From Eudromia elegans (Eukaryota > Chordata > Aves > Tinamiformes > Tinamidae): a DNA stretch of 64,000 nt. The translations under genes were made by a program, and so were the position numbers. The notes beneath the pieces are model-generated. The model saw nothing but the letters and a program-made list of their open reading frames with translations. It was not told where the DNA came from and made no database searches. The stretch is from NCBI GenBank assembly GCA_003342815.1, contig PTEX01000003.1:6675430-6739429 (forward strand), written 5' to 3'. Shown here piece by piece: positions 1-13,700 of this stretch. The first letter of the stretch is position 1, and each line of letters starts with the position of its first letter.

Positions 1-410
1 TGGAAATGTATCTTCTGCTGTCTCATCCTGAAAAATGAGTGCCTGGCGTGTCTCAAAATGGGTCCTATTGTAGTCAGGGGAAAGAAGGAGGGAGCAAGCA
101 AGGGCAAAAGAGCGATACCTAGCTGGATCGGCTTTTGTCATGGTTTATGACTTTGGTGTATTCAAGGTGTGAATGACAGCTATTTTCCTCCCATGGCACA
201 ACACTTGGCACAAAGAATTGAAGAAAACTCCTGACCTCAGCAGTTTTTCTCTCTCACAGATAGGAAACCGTTTACATAGGGATATGGAAGGGATGGGAGA
301 GACCCCTTTACACATTTATCTAAGCAGATGTGAGAATGCATTTTTTTGTTCAAGTCACAGGCTGTACCCACAGGTGCAGTGGATCCCTGAGAGATATTTC
401 TGCAGCTTAC
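1..410 (-). other. Edge of window, expected PLA1A last intron
   Basis: The PLA1A frame still needs about 25 C-terminal residues after the donor at 411. I find no stretch here resembling the expected cysteine-containing end. An acceptor-like TTTTTCAG ends at position 28 on the minus strand, but the codons after it are not recognisable. The final exon is probably outside the window. Confidence 0.4.
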
Positions 411-575
411 TTGTCAGCGAGAGGCAGCGAGGCTGTGCAGAACTTGCCAGTGATGGATGACTCATCCTTCCTCCAAAATCGATCCCTGGGGAGGTACTTC
501 AGCGTCACATTGTTTATCTGGCAGAGAGGAACTCTGTGGGCCAGAAGCCGTTTGCCTATATGCTGCTGCTTCTGT
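411..575 (-). CDS. PLA1A: PLA1A exon 10
   Basis: 165 bases, phase 2 to 2, acceptor CTGCCTTGCAG, donor GACAA|GTAAGC. Encodes residues 374-428, including KQQHIGK, LCQIN, FWRKD and [12 protein letters not shown]; human has KQQRYGK, QCQIN, VWKKD and IIGKFCTALLPV. It lies 3.5 kb from exon 9, the longest intron of the gene seen here. Confidence 0.91.
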
Positions 576-3500
576 CTGCAAGGCAGAATGGGAGTTGTGG
601 GGGAGAGCGTTTAATCAAACCGCAGAGGCAGTCCATGAAGACCGCGGGATTCAGATTTGTTAAAAGACTGGAGGAACCAGCAGATATTAATGTAAACCCC
701 TAACATAATAAGATGAGTGAGACAGCTCAGCTGTAGAAATCAAGCCGTTGCAAGAGAATGTGGGATCTAATACATTATTTTTGTCCCCCTCTCATTGCAT
801 CATCTCTGTAATCAGGAACATCTGCATAAAAATATCCTTTCTTCTGTGACACAACTGCAACAGCTCTACCTGCTTTTGTCTATAGATTGCAACACTGCCC
901 AGATTGCTATAGAGAGGTAAGTGGTAGAGATGTTCAGCATCTATGAAGTCATGAATCCCATGGATAGGGATCGGTGGTTCGGCATTTCTTTCAGTACGAG
1001 AACTGGAGATCATCACAGGAAGCTAACAAGCGTCAGGTTAAAACTGGCCCGCACACTGCACAAGGTACCGTTCCATTCAAGCTGTAAAAATCTTGGCTGC
1101 AGGATGTGGCAGGTACTAAAAAGCTGAAGTGAGCTCAGGAGAGCGGGGCTAGACAAGCTCGTGGAAGATAAAAGTCAATGGTAGTTATTAAAAATCAAGA
1201 TTTCACCTTTGGCTCAGAAAGTCTCAGAGATGTAATTATTTAGACATTGGGAAAATACTTGGAGAGAGTATTGCTACATGTTTACATTGCCTTTTTATAC
1301 TCTTACTGAGGCATTTGCTTTTCACAGAATCACAGAATGGCTGAGGTTAGAAGGGACCTCAAGAGATCATCTAGTCCAACCCTGCTTGACCGTGTTTGCA
1401 ATGGGTTCCTTACATAGAGGGACCTTTGTCCATTCCTACGCCCTTCTCATGAACTGAGAGGTGCCAGATGTGGCGTACGCAGGCCATGATCAGAGGTGAG
1501 CGGCAGACCTTGTGCTACACAGCAGCACTGCCCAGTGTTTTACCGAGGTCGACTGCCTCGCTTAAATGGAGCGTAGCCTGTTGGCCGTCTTATGGCTGTT
1601 CACTGGGCATTTCCAGGAACATCAACTTCCCTGTGCTTGTAAAGAATAACTGACTCAGTACAATCCCCAAAGTGCCTGCCTGACTTTGCCTTTATCAGGA
1701 ATGTGGTAGTAAGGAAAGGGAAGAAATGAGAAAAGGGTCTAAAACAGGCTACAATTCTGCTAGTTAAAATTGCTCCAGGGAGCAGGCCGAGGCCAAAGTC
1801 CTTCTAGGCCAGAGGCACTAACCAAAGTGATAGCAACCAGTTCTTCCTTGGACTGCACTGGTCATGGGCAGTACATGTGTTTGTGTCTGGCCTGGATCTA
1901 CCAGAAATAGGAAACATCAAATTGTGTCTATCAATGGGAATAATGAACGTGAAACTGAGCAGAAGTTTTCTCATACGCATGTCTCCATCAGCAGGACCCA
2001 ATCCTACTGGAGGACAGAGAGGCATAATAAGGTTAAGTGGGTTGATGAAATTTACTCCTGGGATTAACATTTGGTCCAAATCTACAAAACCTTTGGATGT
2101 GGGACTCTGACTAACTGAACAGACCTTCCGAAATATGTTTTCTTGGATATGGGGGACAAAACCGTCTTGCAGTGGGGAAATGTGCTATGCAATAAACTAC
2201 TTGCTCTGTCAGTCCCATGGCAGCTGTGGGGCCTGGGAACGTGCCTCTTGTGGCACTTGGAACAGCCTCCTTGGGTAGTGGTCTCCCAAGGAGCGAGATG
2301 AGGAATGGTGTTGGAGAAAGAGAAAATGAGACAGGGGGTGACCATGCAAGTCAAGTCACCAGCTGAAGGTGTGAGACGAATGTTCCCCAGTCCCTGTGCA
2401 GTTCCTGGGAGCTAGAGGCTGAAATGCAAGTCAGATCTGCTGGAATGATATCACTGATTAATCAGCACCTAAATCACAGTGGAAGAAGATATCTTTAGAT
2501 GCCTGTTTTTGACAGTGTGTGCTCGACTGCAGTGAACAACTTGGCCTCTCCTGGAGAGGGAAGTTTCTTTGCTGTTAGCTATAATGTGAATTAAAAGGGT
2601 TGTCTCAATGTACAGTGGACTTGTGATGTCTAGGAGAGAGGTCTAGATGAATCAGACAGGTTTGCTGTTGTCCTAAGCTAAAGGTGTCTGCTGGCCAGGT
2701 TACCCTCCTCTAACCCTGCTGTCACATTAGACCTCGCTGCTAGGGTAAAGCTTGGCACTGCCGGGGTGCACACTTCCCCAGGGCAGGCTCCTCTCCAGGG
2801 CTCACATGCCTCCTGCTGGACACCTCGAGCACATGGTGTCTGAAAAGGGCAAAGGGAAGGGCTGCAGCTGAGCACATGTGCTGCGTGATGCTGTTTCCTC
2901 CCTCCCGCATCTTCAGAGAGGTGTATTTGGCCTCCACGTTACCAGAGCTGCTGGACATGCCTTTGCCAGGGGTTAAACTTAGCTCCATCAGGCTGGAGCT
3001 TAAACTCCAAGTTGCAATGGTAGGCTGGAAACCCATGGCAAAGCAATGGTGGGAGAGCAGCCTGGAGCAGGTTTCCTCTTCTCCATATCTCACCTCGCCT
3101 TGCCTCCTAGTGGCAAGGACTAAGTGAATGCAGCTCCAAGTTTCACGCCACAATCTCTTGCCCTAGCAGGAAGGGCTGAGTGGGAGCCAGTGCCGGAGCC
3201 CCAGGGGTCTAGTGAGAGCTGACCGGAGTCCTCAGCAGACAGTCCCCCAGCTTTTCCGAAGCTGTCAGCAGTGTGCACTAGCTGCAAGTCTGCTCCATGG
3301 CTCCTGAGCTGCAGCAGTGGCCAGGCAGGCGAAGGAGGAAGTCTTCGGGGGAACTCCTCTGTGGTAGGAAGATCCCCAGTTACGCAAGTGTGGAAGGGAA
3401 CCGCAGCCTGGGTCTGGTCTTATAGTTCGCATATTGTTTGGAAGTGAGTGGTCAGTTCAAAAGAGATCTGACACTCCACATAAGTGGTGTAGCTCCCCTA

Positions 3501-4762
3501 CCCACAGGCTTTTTTTTGCCTACAATGGGAGCCTAGGAGTTTGCTAAGTTACTGCAGAGGCAGCAAGACGCTCTACATTACCCTGCTTGAGCAGAGGTTT
3601 CGGTCTAGAAGACCTCCAGAGGTCCCTCTTAACCTCAACTGTTGGGTGATTCCGTGGCATACTCCTGACTTTGCAGCTGCTGCCCTTATGAGCATGGAGA
3701 GAAAACGTCTGAATCACCAAGTCTGTGCATCTGAAATCTCTAGTGGATGGCAGCTTGCTGTAGCCATCCCAATTTGGCTGAGCAGGATTAATAACTTTCT
3801 GACAGAGACTGTGATTTGCATTGGCACTGGATTTTGGTGCAGAAAGGAGCCATTTTAGCCACAACAAAATACTGTGCAAATTTGGGTATCGCAGAGTACA
3901 CCCACTGTTCTGTGCACAGATGGCCCTAGCCAAGAATACTGAGTCATGGTAGCACGTGCCTGATTGTGAGGGCATATAAGGTAAATGTGAAGTAACTTGA
4001 GAAAAAAAAATATAATTTGGCACACGGTGATTACATTAAGGGCAGTAGGCAGTATGTTGCCTGGACTGGGATAAACCTCCTCGCATGTGGAGCTAGAAAA
4101 CCAGGCCAGAAATGCGCACTCACATAGTGATCTTTGCAGTGTCCTTTGTGCCGTTGCTGCAGAAAGTGATCTCAAGGTTTGTGACTGTATTTCTTCTCTT
4201 CTGCAAGTGGAATTCAACCAGGCTGTGATGAACTAGGCAAAAGGCAAAGGACACAGAAGTGAGAGCAAATACTGCAGAAGGGACCAGCCCAAGGCCTCCG
4301 GCCTTGCTATGGCCTCTCTTTGGTACTTACCACAGAATGGGGCTGAGGGACCGGTCATTAAATAAACTTTCACTTCCTGGGGCAGCTTCCTCATGTTAAC
4401 CCCTGCCTGCTCCTGCAGACCTGCAGGAGGAAATAAAAAGCCAGTACAGGTGAGAGGACAAACATGAATGACCTGGACCAGAAATATAATCGTCCACTCC
4501 TTATACTCCTCTGGTGACAACTTCTAAATGGCAGCACAAGAGGGCACTTCCAGGCTTCTGGGACAGCCATCCTTGGGGTGTCATGGCAGGTGCTTTGTGA
4601 AAAGGAATTGACATAACAACAGTGAGTGGTTTGCAGAAGAATGGGAATTAAGGCATGGGCTAAAAATTTCAGTTAATTCTCTAAACAAGACAAGTGTGGT
4701 TTTTTTTTGGTTTTTTTTTTTTNNNNNNNNNNNNNNNNNNNNNNNNNNNNNNNNNNNNNNNN

Positions 4763-4797
<35 letters not shown>

Positions 4798-7700
4798 CCT
4801 AATCACCTCCCTGTCAGGCTGGGGATTCTGGGAACTCTTTCAACTCATTTTGGGATCCTATGAAACACTTAAAGACCAGAAATGTGCGAAGCATTAGTGT
4901 TCTATCCTAAGGAATATATAAACTTTTAGGGTTTCCTTGGAAGCCTGGAAACAGAACAGTTTCTTGTCATCCTCAGAGAAATGCTAACCAAACTGCTACA
5001 AGAAACCTGCACCTGCTATGCTCTGCAGCTCTGCACCGAGACCGTCTCAGGAAGGGATTGTCCCCTGCCCCATGAAGGTGTTATGTGGTACCATACCTAT
5101 TCGAGGACAGGAGACCAGGAAGGGGTCCACACAATCCAGGCACTGTCCATTTAAAAAATCTTGATGACTTGTGCAAGGGAATGCCACAATAGGACAGGAA
5201 TGTTTCAAGGCACTCACGTAGAGATGTACTGCCCTCATGTGATCACAGATCAGATACTTGTAGCCTGCAATATAAATACAGCCAGGGAAAAGCAGTCATG
5301 AGCAGGCTGCTTTTAGTCTTTCTGTATGTCTCTCAACAAACGTATGGTCGAGGAACACTGCTGCCGCTTCTGCAGCAACTTTCTCACCAAGTAATGTTTC
5401 TGCAGAGTACCTCTGTGACTAAAAGCTTGCATACTTCTCCAAGGGAAGTCGTGCCGGAGTTGCAAGGGCACCTCCCACATCAGCACAGTGATGCAGAGCA
5501 GGGGAGGCACAGGGCTGCCTTGCCCCTGTCAGCGTGCCATCCCTATGGCAGGTGATATCCCCAAGTCTCGCTTGCAGTGTGACCCTGCTGTGGGATGCAG
5601 TCTGACCTGGGCATCCCCTCCCACCCTCAGTGGGGATTGATCATCCAGAAGGTGTTTGAGTATTCATCCACATTATTTACTGTGTAAATTCCTGTCCTCT
5701 AGAAGGAAAAGGCAATAACTGTATAAATATAGAAACAGCCTGCAGCATGAAAACAAAAATGAGCTCTTGCTGGTAGCACGGGACAGCCTTTCCAACACAA
5801 ATGTTTCCTTGTTGTTGTAAGTCTACAGATGCTAGGTTTTGGCTCGTACAGGCATATCACCAAAATCACATCCATTGCCAGCAGTACTGCTGAGAGACCT
5901 GACTTGTGTGTTCTTTCTGTTCAGCTGCTTGTTGTACTCCTGCAAGGCGAGAGGAGCCAAGAAGCTCTGTTGCCATGTGTCTTTACAAGTGTGTTACCCT
6001 GTTTGGTGCCTGCCCTGGCTGCAGTGGGAGCTAGCGGTGGGAACAGCATTTTCACAGGCTGCTAAGTGTCCATGAAAGCCCTTCATTTCCCAACAGAGTG
6101 TTCTCACCTGCAGAGATGAATCGGGGACATCCTGGCTGATCTTTGCCTCCATTGACGAAATAATCGATGTGGCCTACAGGTATCCGAATCCCGAAATCTA
6201 AAAGGAGGTGAAATTCTGCTTTATTCTTATTCCTGTCCCTTCTGTTGTCTCAGGCTATACTTTACATGTTTTCACATGCCCTAGTAATCAGGTTAAATAT
6301 TAGCTGGGCTAATATTGGATCCAGCCAACCTCCCATTACCTGTTCTTTTTTTTTTTTCATACAGCAAGAACAGATTTCCCTTTCTTTCCTACATGCCCAC
6401 ATTGTAGACATAGGGCCATCTCCAGGCTCTGCTGCATGGAGCAGAAAGTGCCAACACGTCTTCTGCTGCTGGCCCTGCCATCAAAATGACTGGTAACTTT
6501 GACTAAATCACCATGTTTGTGGCTCATTTTCCTGATTCTGTAAAATACAAACACATCTGACAATGGAAAAGAGTAGGCAAGATTAGAACAGGCTGCCCAG
6601 GGAAGTGGTGGAGTTCCTGTCCCTGGCAGAGTCCAAGAAACATGTAGATGAGGCTCTTAGGGACATGGTTTAGCAGGCCCGGTGGTGATGGGTTTACGGT
6701 TGGACTCAATGACCTTGAAGGTCTTCTCCAACCTTAATGCCTCTAGGATTCTATACAACCCTAACGGGGGATTATGAGGTATGGCTGAGTTATGTTGGTA
6801 GAGAGTGTTGTGCTCTGCAGGTGAAAGTGTGAAAGGCTATTCTTCAAGCACGCTCTATGTATACTGACCAGCCCTGGGTGCTTCAGAAAAGTTACTCTGT
6901 TCTTTCACAACCTGTAGGTCTGACACCGTGATTCTTTCCATGGGCATTCCCTATAGCACCTCTCTGACAGCAGGTAGGAAAAAACAAAGAGAGAATGGGC
7001 ATATAAATTCCTTCTAGGCACACAGGAGCCACACAAGCAGAACTAGCAGAAACGCCTCCAGTGTTGCAGGAATGAGGAAGAAATATGTGCTGTGGGATTG
7101 CCCTGTGTCTGCAGCAGAGAAGTTTCTATTTGTAGTGAAGCGCTCTGGTGTATATATATACATATAGTCATCCTGATTTTATCTCTTTAATTAAAAGCCT
7201 ATCTAATAACGAACCATCTTCAAAATTGACCCGAACTCGTGGTCACTTGGTCTAAAGGGGACAGTGACTGACACAGTCCTTAGCAGAAATGATGGCAGAA
7301 GGAACGGGAACACAGTCTGGGGAGGATAGAAAGCAGCCTACTGTCAGCATCGGTATGAATGGCTTCCACAAAGAGGGCATCGCCAGGATCCAAGCGTTCC
7401 TCAGGGCTGGCTTTGGTGTACCCAGGGCCTGCAGGATCCAGGCCTGTGAAAAAATCAAACCACCATCTCAGCCAATGCTCCTCAGATCTTTTCTTTCTTC
7501 TTTCTGGACTGATTATTTTATCCAAACATTTAAAAAGTTACTAGGCAGAAGTGATAAGTTATTCCTAGTTATTCCCAATCCCTGTTAGACTGATTATGCT
7601 CCAGAATGTTCTCTGTCCTCACTAAGTTCCACTACAGCTTCCTTACCTTGGCCTCTACTACTCCTAGACACCCATCCCTATGAAGCAGTTCTTTATCAAA

Positions 7701-10700
7701 CAGCCTATGTAAACCTCAAATTTGCAATGATCAAGTTAAAAGTAGATCTGACATAAGTGGGTGGAGAGTGTCCTTTGGACTTGCAATGAAAGAGAACCAC
7801 TTGTAAAACCTTCCCTATTTGTACCGTCACGTGCATTAACTGTAGAGTCTGAGAAACGTCACTGAAGTCTATGAGTAAGGTAAGGTAGATGGCATCCAAG
7901 CATTAAGCAAACTAAATATAAAAAGGTTTGATACCTATCAAGCATCCTTAAAACAAAGGGGCTTCTGAGGCCTCACCTCCCAAATGCAATCTATTTGTCA
8001 AGCAACCATCTGCATTTTTGCCTCAAAATTGCTCCTAGAGCAAAATCTGGGGATGAAAGGCATGAAGAAAATTCTCCTTGGTGGTACCCAGGAACAAGTT
8101 AAAGATTAGTTTCTTATTCTAGCTGAGGCTTAACCTTGCCCAGGCAATCTCACAAGGCATTTTCACTCCCCAGTCAAGAACAACAGTTTACGAAGCAGCT
8201 CTCATCTACACCTACATACCACTTAGCCTCAAAGCTGTCCAGATTTGCTAGCTTGGACTCTGTCTCATTAGTTCTGTACGGAGAAGGTATATCAACAAAA
8301 TACACACTCACCTGCGAAGGAGGCAGGAGGAGTATTTCCAATTCCCTCAAACTAAAGGCTAGCAAGAAGAAGAATTTGCTTCTTTTTTTCTTTCTTCCAC
8401 TCTTTTTTTTTTTTCATCTTCACACACACAAAGCCCCAGGAAGTGCCCTGCCTGCTTCTGCAGATCAAGTGTTAGCTAAATGTTTTAAGAGATTGACAGG
8501 CTCTTCAGCATAGCTAGAAGCTATTCCTGAGGATGGTATTTAAGACTAGCAGCAGTTAGTTAGTTGTAGCACTGCTAGTGCTAGCTCCAAGTCCAGCACT
8601 TTTCTATCCCTGCCTCCCCCAAGCACAAGTTGCACGAACTCTATTGAGATCTACATCCACGCCAGCTTAGAAAGCTGAGGCCTTAACTCTTTATGCAGCT
8701 GAACTCCCTCAAGGTTTGTCATTTCCTCTGCAAGAACTGGAACAAATTGCTCTCCATTAATTTTATGTATGGGCCGTCCATTCCAATTCCTCTACCATTC
8801 ACCTTCCTGCAAAAGGAGATATCTACAGAAACAAGCTTGAGTTAGAGAAGCTCACCTCATAAAAATATTTCTATTCTGAGCTCCAAGACATTCATTCTTT
8901 TTTTGTTTTGTTTTGTTTTTGTTCCACAGCTCCTTTTAGGTGACTGAAAATATTTAAAGAAGCTACAGCTCTGGGATTACATTGCTCTACATGTGCTCTA
9001 TGAATGGCAGTGGGGCAGGGGATGAGATCAGACAGACATCCTGGGTCTGAATCCACTTGTCTTAAGCTCCTAAGTCTGAACTGCACCCTGCAAGGTTCAG
9101 TGTACATTTGAATTCATACAGATGATTATTGCCATGTGGCCGAGCTGAAAATGAAGGGAATAAATGAACCTACAGATTTTTTTATTACCTATAAAAAACA
9201 TAAAAAGAAAGAGTCTCTGACTTTCAGGTTGATTGCCATGTTTTCCCCTGGAAGAGTCTCTTCAGCTGATCTGAAGATATTGCTGATCACAAAAGGCTGC
9301 TGCAGAAGTGTGATTGTCCAAAGCCTCTCCTATTAATACTTTCATTCCCGGCTTAAAGGGAAGCCCGTCATGAAACTCGTCTCCCGGTAAGGAATGCCTG
9401 TTTCACACAGTGTGGGCAGCTGTGATGTGTGAAGGCCAAGCAGCGTTTCTGCGTTCTACCCTGCTGAGTGTGCTCCGAGACCCTTACCAAGGGTATCTCT
9501 GTGATGCAGCTCTGGGAACTTTGTTCAGTCTTTTAGTGCCTTTCTGTCTCTCTTCTTTGTGGTATTTTACTATCCATTCAAACGCATCTCCACTCCTGGA
9601 GATTCCGGAGACTTGACAAGGTCCCCAGCAACCTTATTCTGACTTAGAAGTCAGCCCTGCTTTGAGTGAGGGCTTGGTCTAGAGACCTCCCAAGGTCCGT
9701 TCCCACCTTCCCACATGTGTCTTTACATGCCTCAGGCCCAAAGGCTGGCAGGGCTCTGAGAGCACTCAGAAGCTCTAAATGCTGTGATCAACCTGTAACC
9801 ATCTTCCTCCATAATCACCCAACTGCAGCCTCTTCCTCACACCCGGAGTGCGAGGCTGTCTGTGATCACGGTCAGCTCCAATATGGCACAGCCAGATGGT
9901 CTTGGATCAGCTGGCTATGAAAATTGCCTTGTTGCCTTGCTGTCCTCCCACTGCAAACACACACATTGGCTCTGCTATGGCCCTGGCCCTTACCTGAGCT
10001 GTGTTGGAAGGATGCCATGCCCAAACCTGTGCCTTCCTGATCCTGCGCTTGGCTTCCTGACTTACCTCCTGCTTGAATTCGGACTGGCCTTATCACTCCA
10101 GACTGGCCTGGTGATCACAGCATTGTGGCTGACCCTGGTTTCAGTCACCAGAACCTGCTCTGCTCTTCCTGCCCAGGCACTGTAGCACCATGTCCCCTGT
10201 CCGTGGAGCCACTAACCGTGCCTGCCTTGCTGTCACCTCTGCTTTCCAGCTCACCTTTCCTTGGGGAGCAGCCTTCTCTTGCCACTCTCCCACAACAACC
10301 TACACTGTCAGCTTTTGGTTTAGGAACCACAGAGGTCATGTGTGCTAAACGGTAGAAGCAAGGCCTGTGGGTGCTGAGGGGTTTCATTAGTCTCCAGGGC
10401 TAGCTGAGCACTGCAGCCTAGTACTCCTCTAAGCCGGCAGCACTTAAAGGGTGGAGCAGAGGCAGAAGGACCCGTTTGCAAATACCTACATTATTTTGAC
10501 AGCGGCTGGGGGACTAACGGCAGCTGTAAAGACATTGCCCGGCTCTCCTGAAGCTAAGATGCAGCCCATAAACTTGCACCTCATGAGGCCTTATGCAGTT
10601 ATGGGATGACTGTGGAGATATCCCATCCCTGATCTTTCCATCTCTCCCTTAAACAGTAGGTGAGGACCCAAGACCCAGTTTTACAATACCTGTAATCCGT

Positions 10701-13700
10701 CCCAGCTGACCACCATGGAAGTGCCCCACCAGGCCCCCGACATGTGCACCGAGGCTCACCCCAATAATGTGGATGGATGTCCCTGAGACTCCCAGGGCCT
10801 GCAGATTGAGGATAACACGATTTAGTGTTTCTGTAGCAGACTGTTATAGTTAGTCCCAGTTTACCCAGCAGCTCCATAACTCTTTTAAGCATTGCTCTTG
10901 GTGTATATAGCAGAGAATCAAGGTGATTTGGAAATTATGGATATTCCCATTACTGCTTTTCAGAACCTTTTTTTGGGATCCACAGATGCAAAACTAACCC
11001 TAACTAGGTCAGACACAGCTGCTCCCAGAGTTGCCATAGATCTGCATAGAAAGGTGAGCTGTCACACAGTGTTGTGAATACCCAGGAACTGTGAAGCCTT
11101 GGTCTGCAGTGAAAATGCCACGTGGAGATTTTATGCATGTCTGGTAAATGTAAAGATACGTCATCCTCATTGCCTAAGTGTTGTTCAGCTGTGCTTTACA
11201 TGAACAAGCTGGGACACATATACTGTTTTGCTGTTACTAGAGTGTGTATCTGAAGCTCCAAAAATATAAATAGCCTCAAATCCGCCCCCCTCCAGCTCTC
11301 TGGACAAAATATGTTGGAAGAAGATCTGTCCAGTTAAGCACAGACCCAAGGTATCCTTCAGGTTTGTCCTGGTCTTGGAGGGGCAGCTGACAACTGAAAT
11401 GCTGTCAGAGAGTCAAAACTCAAGAAGAAAAGCAGTGGCACACTCACACCTGGCTGAGAAAGATGAGAAAAAAATCTTTAGGTCTGGAATAAAGAGTCTG
11501 CTTGAGCAGCTCCTGGGAACGGCAGGCTGGGAGCAACTTTCTGAGATGGTTTTCCTGCAGGATGAGTTCTGGCCATGTTCCTCCACCCTTGGAAATGCAG
11601 AGCAGCTTACCAGCAGCTTGCTGATGAAGTGTGAGATGGAGAGGGCCAGCTGTGTGACATTTTCCACTGCAGACGGGTAGGTTCCTGTAGACCCGTAAAC
11701 CCAGTCCACTGCAATCACATTTGCCTGGCTTGAGTGTAGTATGGCACGGACGAGCCCTTCAATCCAGGACGGTTTGGTACCCAAAGCCCTGCCAGGTCAT
11801 CAGAAACAAGTTTGTGAGGCATCTTCCAGTGTGCTCTTCAGTGGTGCTGGAGTTTCATGTGCCTGAAAGGGGGTTTCCAGATTGCTCGAGAAAGTGTTTT
11901 GCCGTTGCAAGACAGCCACACCTGGCATTTCTTTGCTATGGTCTAATAACGAACGCTCTCCAGCCCGAGCTAATTCAGAAAGGAGCGAGATATTTTAATG
12001 AGTGAGACTCATGTTTGCAGGTTTCGGGCTGAAATCTTGGTCTTTCTGTTGTGCTTCAATAAACTACCACTGGCTTATCGTTTTGGGGCTGGTTTGGGGA
12101 AAGAGAACTGACCAGAAACACCTGAGCCCTCTTTTGCGATCAACTGTCAGGAAGTCCTTGGTCAAATTACCGAATCTCTCACTGCTGCGTTTCCTCCTCT
12201 TATGAGACAAAAAGATATACCTATGCATATATAGAATATCAGGAAGATTGAGGAGGCTGTACCCTGCCTGTTTACCTTAGCATCACATGGCTCGTGTGTG
12301 TATGCTGAGGGGGAAAGGGGAGGTGTTGCTATGAGAAATGAGGGGAAGAGCTCCGTTCTGAAAAGCTCCTGTAACACTTTGGATGGTTTCGTTCTGGGTT
12401 TCTGTGCACTTTCTGTTCTGCACATCAGAACAAGTAATGTTGTATGTTGGCAAGCTGGCTGGAAAATGGCACGGTAAAATAAGCTCGATAGATTTAAATA
12501 ATGGCTGACTAATGTGAGGTACTGATGAGTCAGCACCTGAATAACAAGGAATCGATTGAAGGATAACAGTATTTTGAAGAAAAGACTTATTAAATAAATA
12601 AATTTTTAAAAAAGATGAAGAGAGAGAAGAATTTAAAAGGAAGAAAGAATAAGTAATTTTCTACACTTTGTTTTAGACTCACAAAATGAAAAATGCACGC
12701 CAGACACACAGTTGATCACAAACGGTGGGACGCTGTCCATAAGCGCAATTTTGTTGGAATAAGAATAGTTAGAAGGGTTTTCCATGCTTCTGGTCCTCAC
12801 CCATGAGAACTCTCCCAGAAAACTCCCTGATATGGTTCAAGGGCCAAACAGTTCAGGGGCTGGTGCACTCCAGACGTTGTTCTTAGCAGGCACTTTGCCC
12901 ACAGCCACTCTGTTAGGGAAACTAAAAGGGTCATGTGGGCAGGGATTTTCCATGCCAGCCCCACTCCGTGCCTGGGAGACCTCCCAGCGGTGTTCAAATT
13001 AGAGGTAGTGTAAATTTAGCCACAATGCTCGTCTTTCTCTCACCTGAAGCCATGGATTATGATCTTTGTTTCCAGGCTGCTATTGAAACTGGAGTTTCTA
13101 AGGCCATCGTCAGCAAAAATCAACTCCCCACAGCTGGGTCTGGAGGACGAGAATAGAAGAAACTGGACCTTAAGTTTACTGCCCCGCAGGAAATTTGCTC
13201 TCTGGAAGTCAGTGCAGAGGTGACCTGAGGCTTTGCCTGTATTCCCTGCAATGAGAGAAGCATAACCAGCTTGTCTGTGCAATGGGGAGAAAAAACAAAA
13301 AGTCCATTTTAATTCCCTAGGAAGATGAAGGCAGCAATTTGAGTTCTATTAATAAAGAGTAAAGGAATATAGTATCAACTGATTCTGGAAAACATGTCTT
13401 GTCCAGTAAAGTTGTTTATGTCCTTTGAGGAAGTTCCAACTCAGGCTGGGGATGGTAAGTGTATGTATGATGACAGCCTTGAGTCTGGAAGTTGTTTTAC
13501 TGCAAAGTGAATGACAATATGATTTTTTTCCCCACGTCAACCGTGTGGAACAGTAATTAAGTACATTAAGAGCTGACTATTATTCTCCAAACTTGGCTAA
13601 TAAGTAGTCACCATTGATTGAGCATATTTCTGTTTGCATTCTGTGAGGCTAAATGGAAGGTACAAGTCTAACTGACATTTGTGTATTCAGGAATAAAGAT

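Larger units (their letters stand above)
576..4123 (-). other. PLA1A intron between exons 9 and 10
   Basis: 3.5 kb without supported exons. It contains two short CR1 3' fragments (about 1323-1390 and 3582-3650). Open frames of up to 159 codons are present but show no domain or conserved motif. Confidence 0.75.

Noticed and set aside
1..28. Possible PLA1A exon 11 after the acceptor-like TTTTTCAG ending at 28 on the minus strand
   Set aside because: The few codons available do not resemble the expected Cys-containing C-terminus, and the window ends.
2740..3153. Minus-strand 137-codon frame and an overlapping reading with CNLEFKLQ, considered as the penultimate PLA1A exon
   Set aside because: The true exon 10 with QIN, WRKD and GKFCTA motifs was found at 411-575 with the right phase; this one does not match beyond a few residues.
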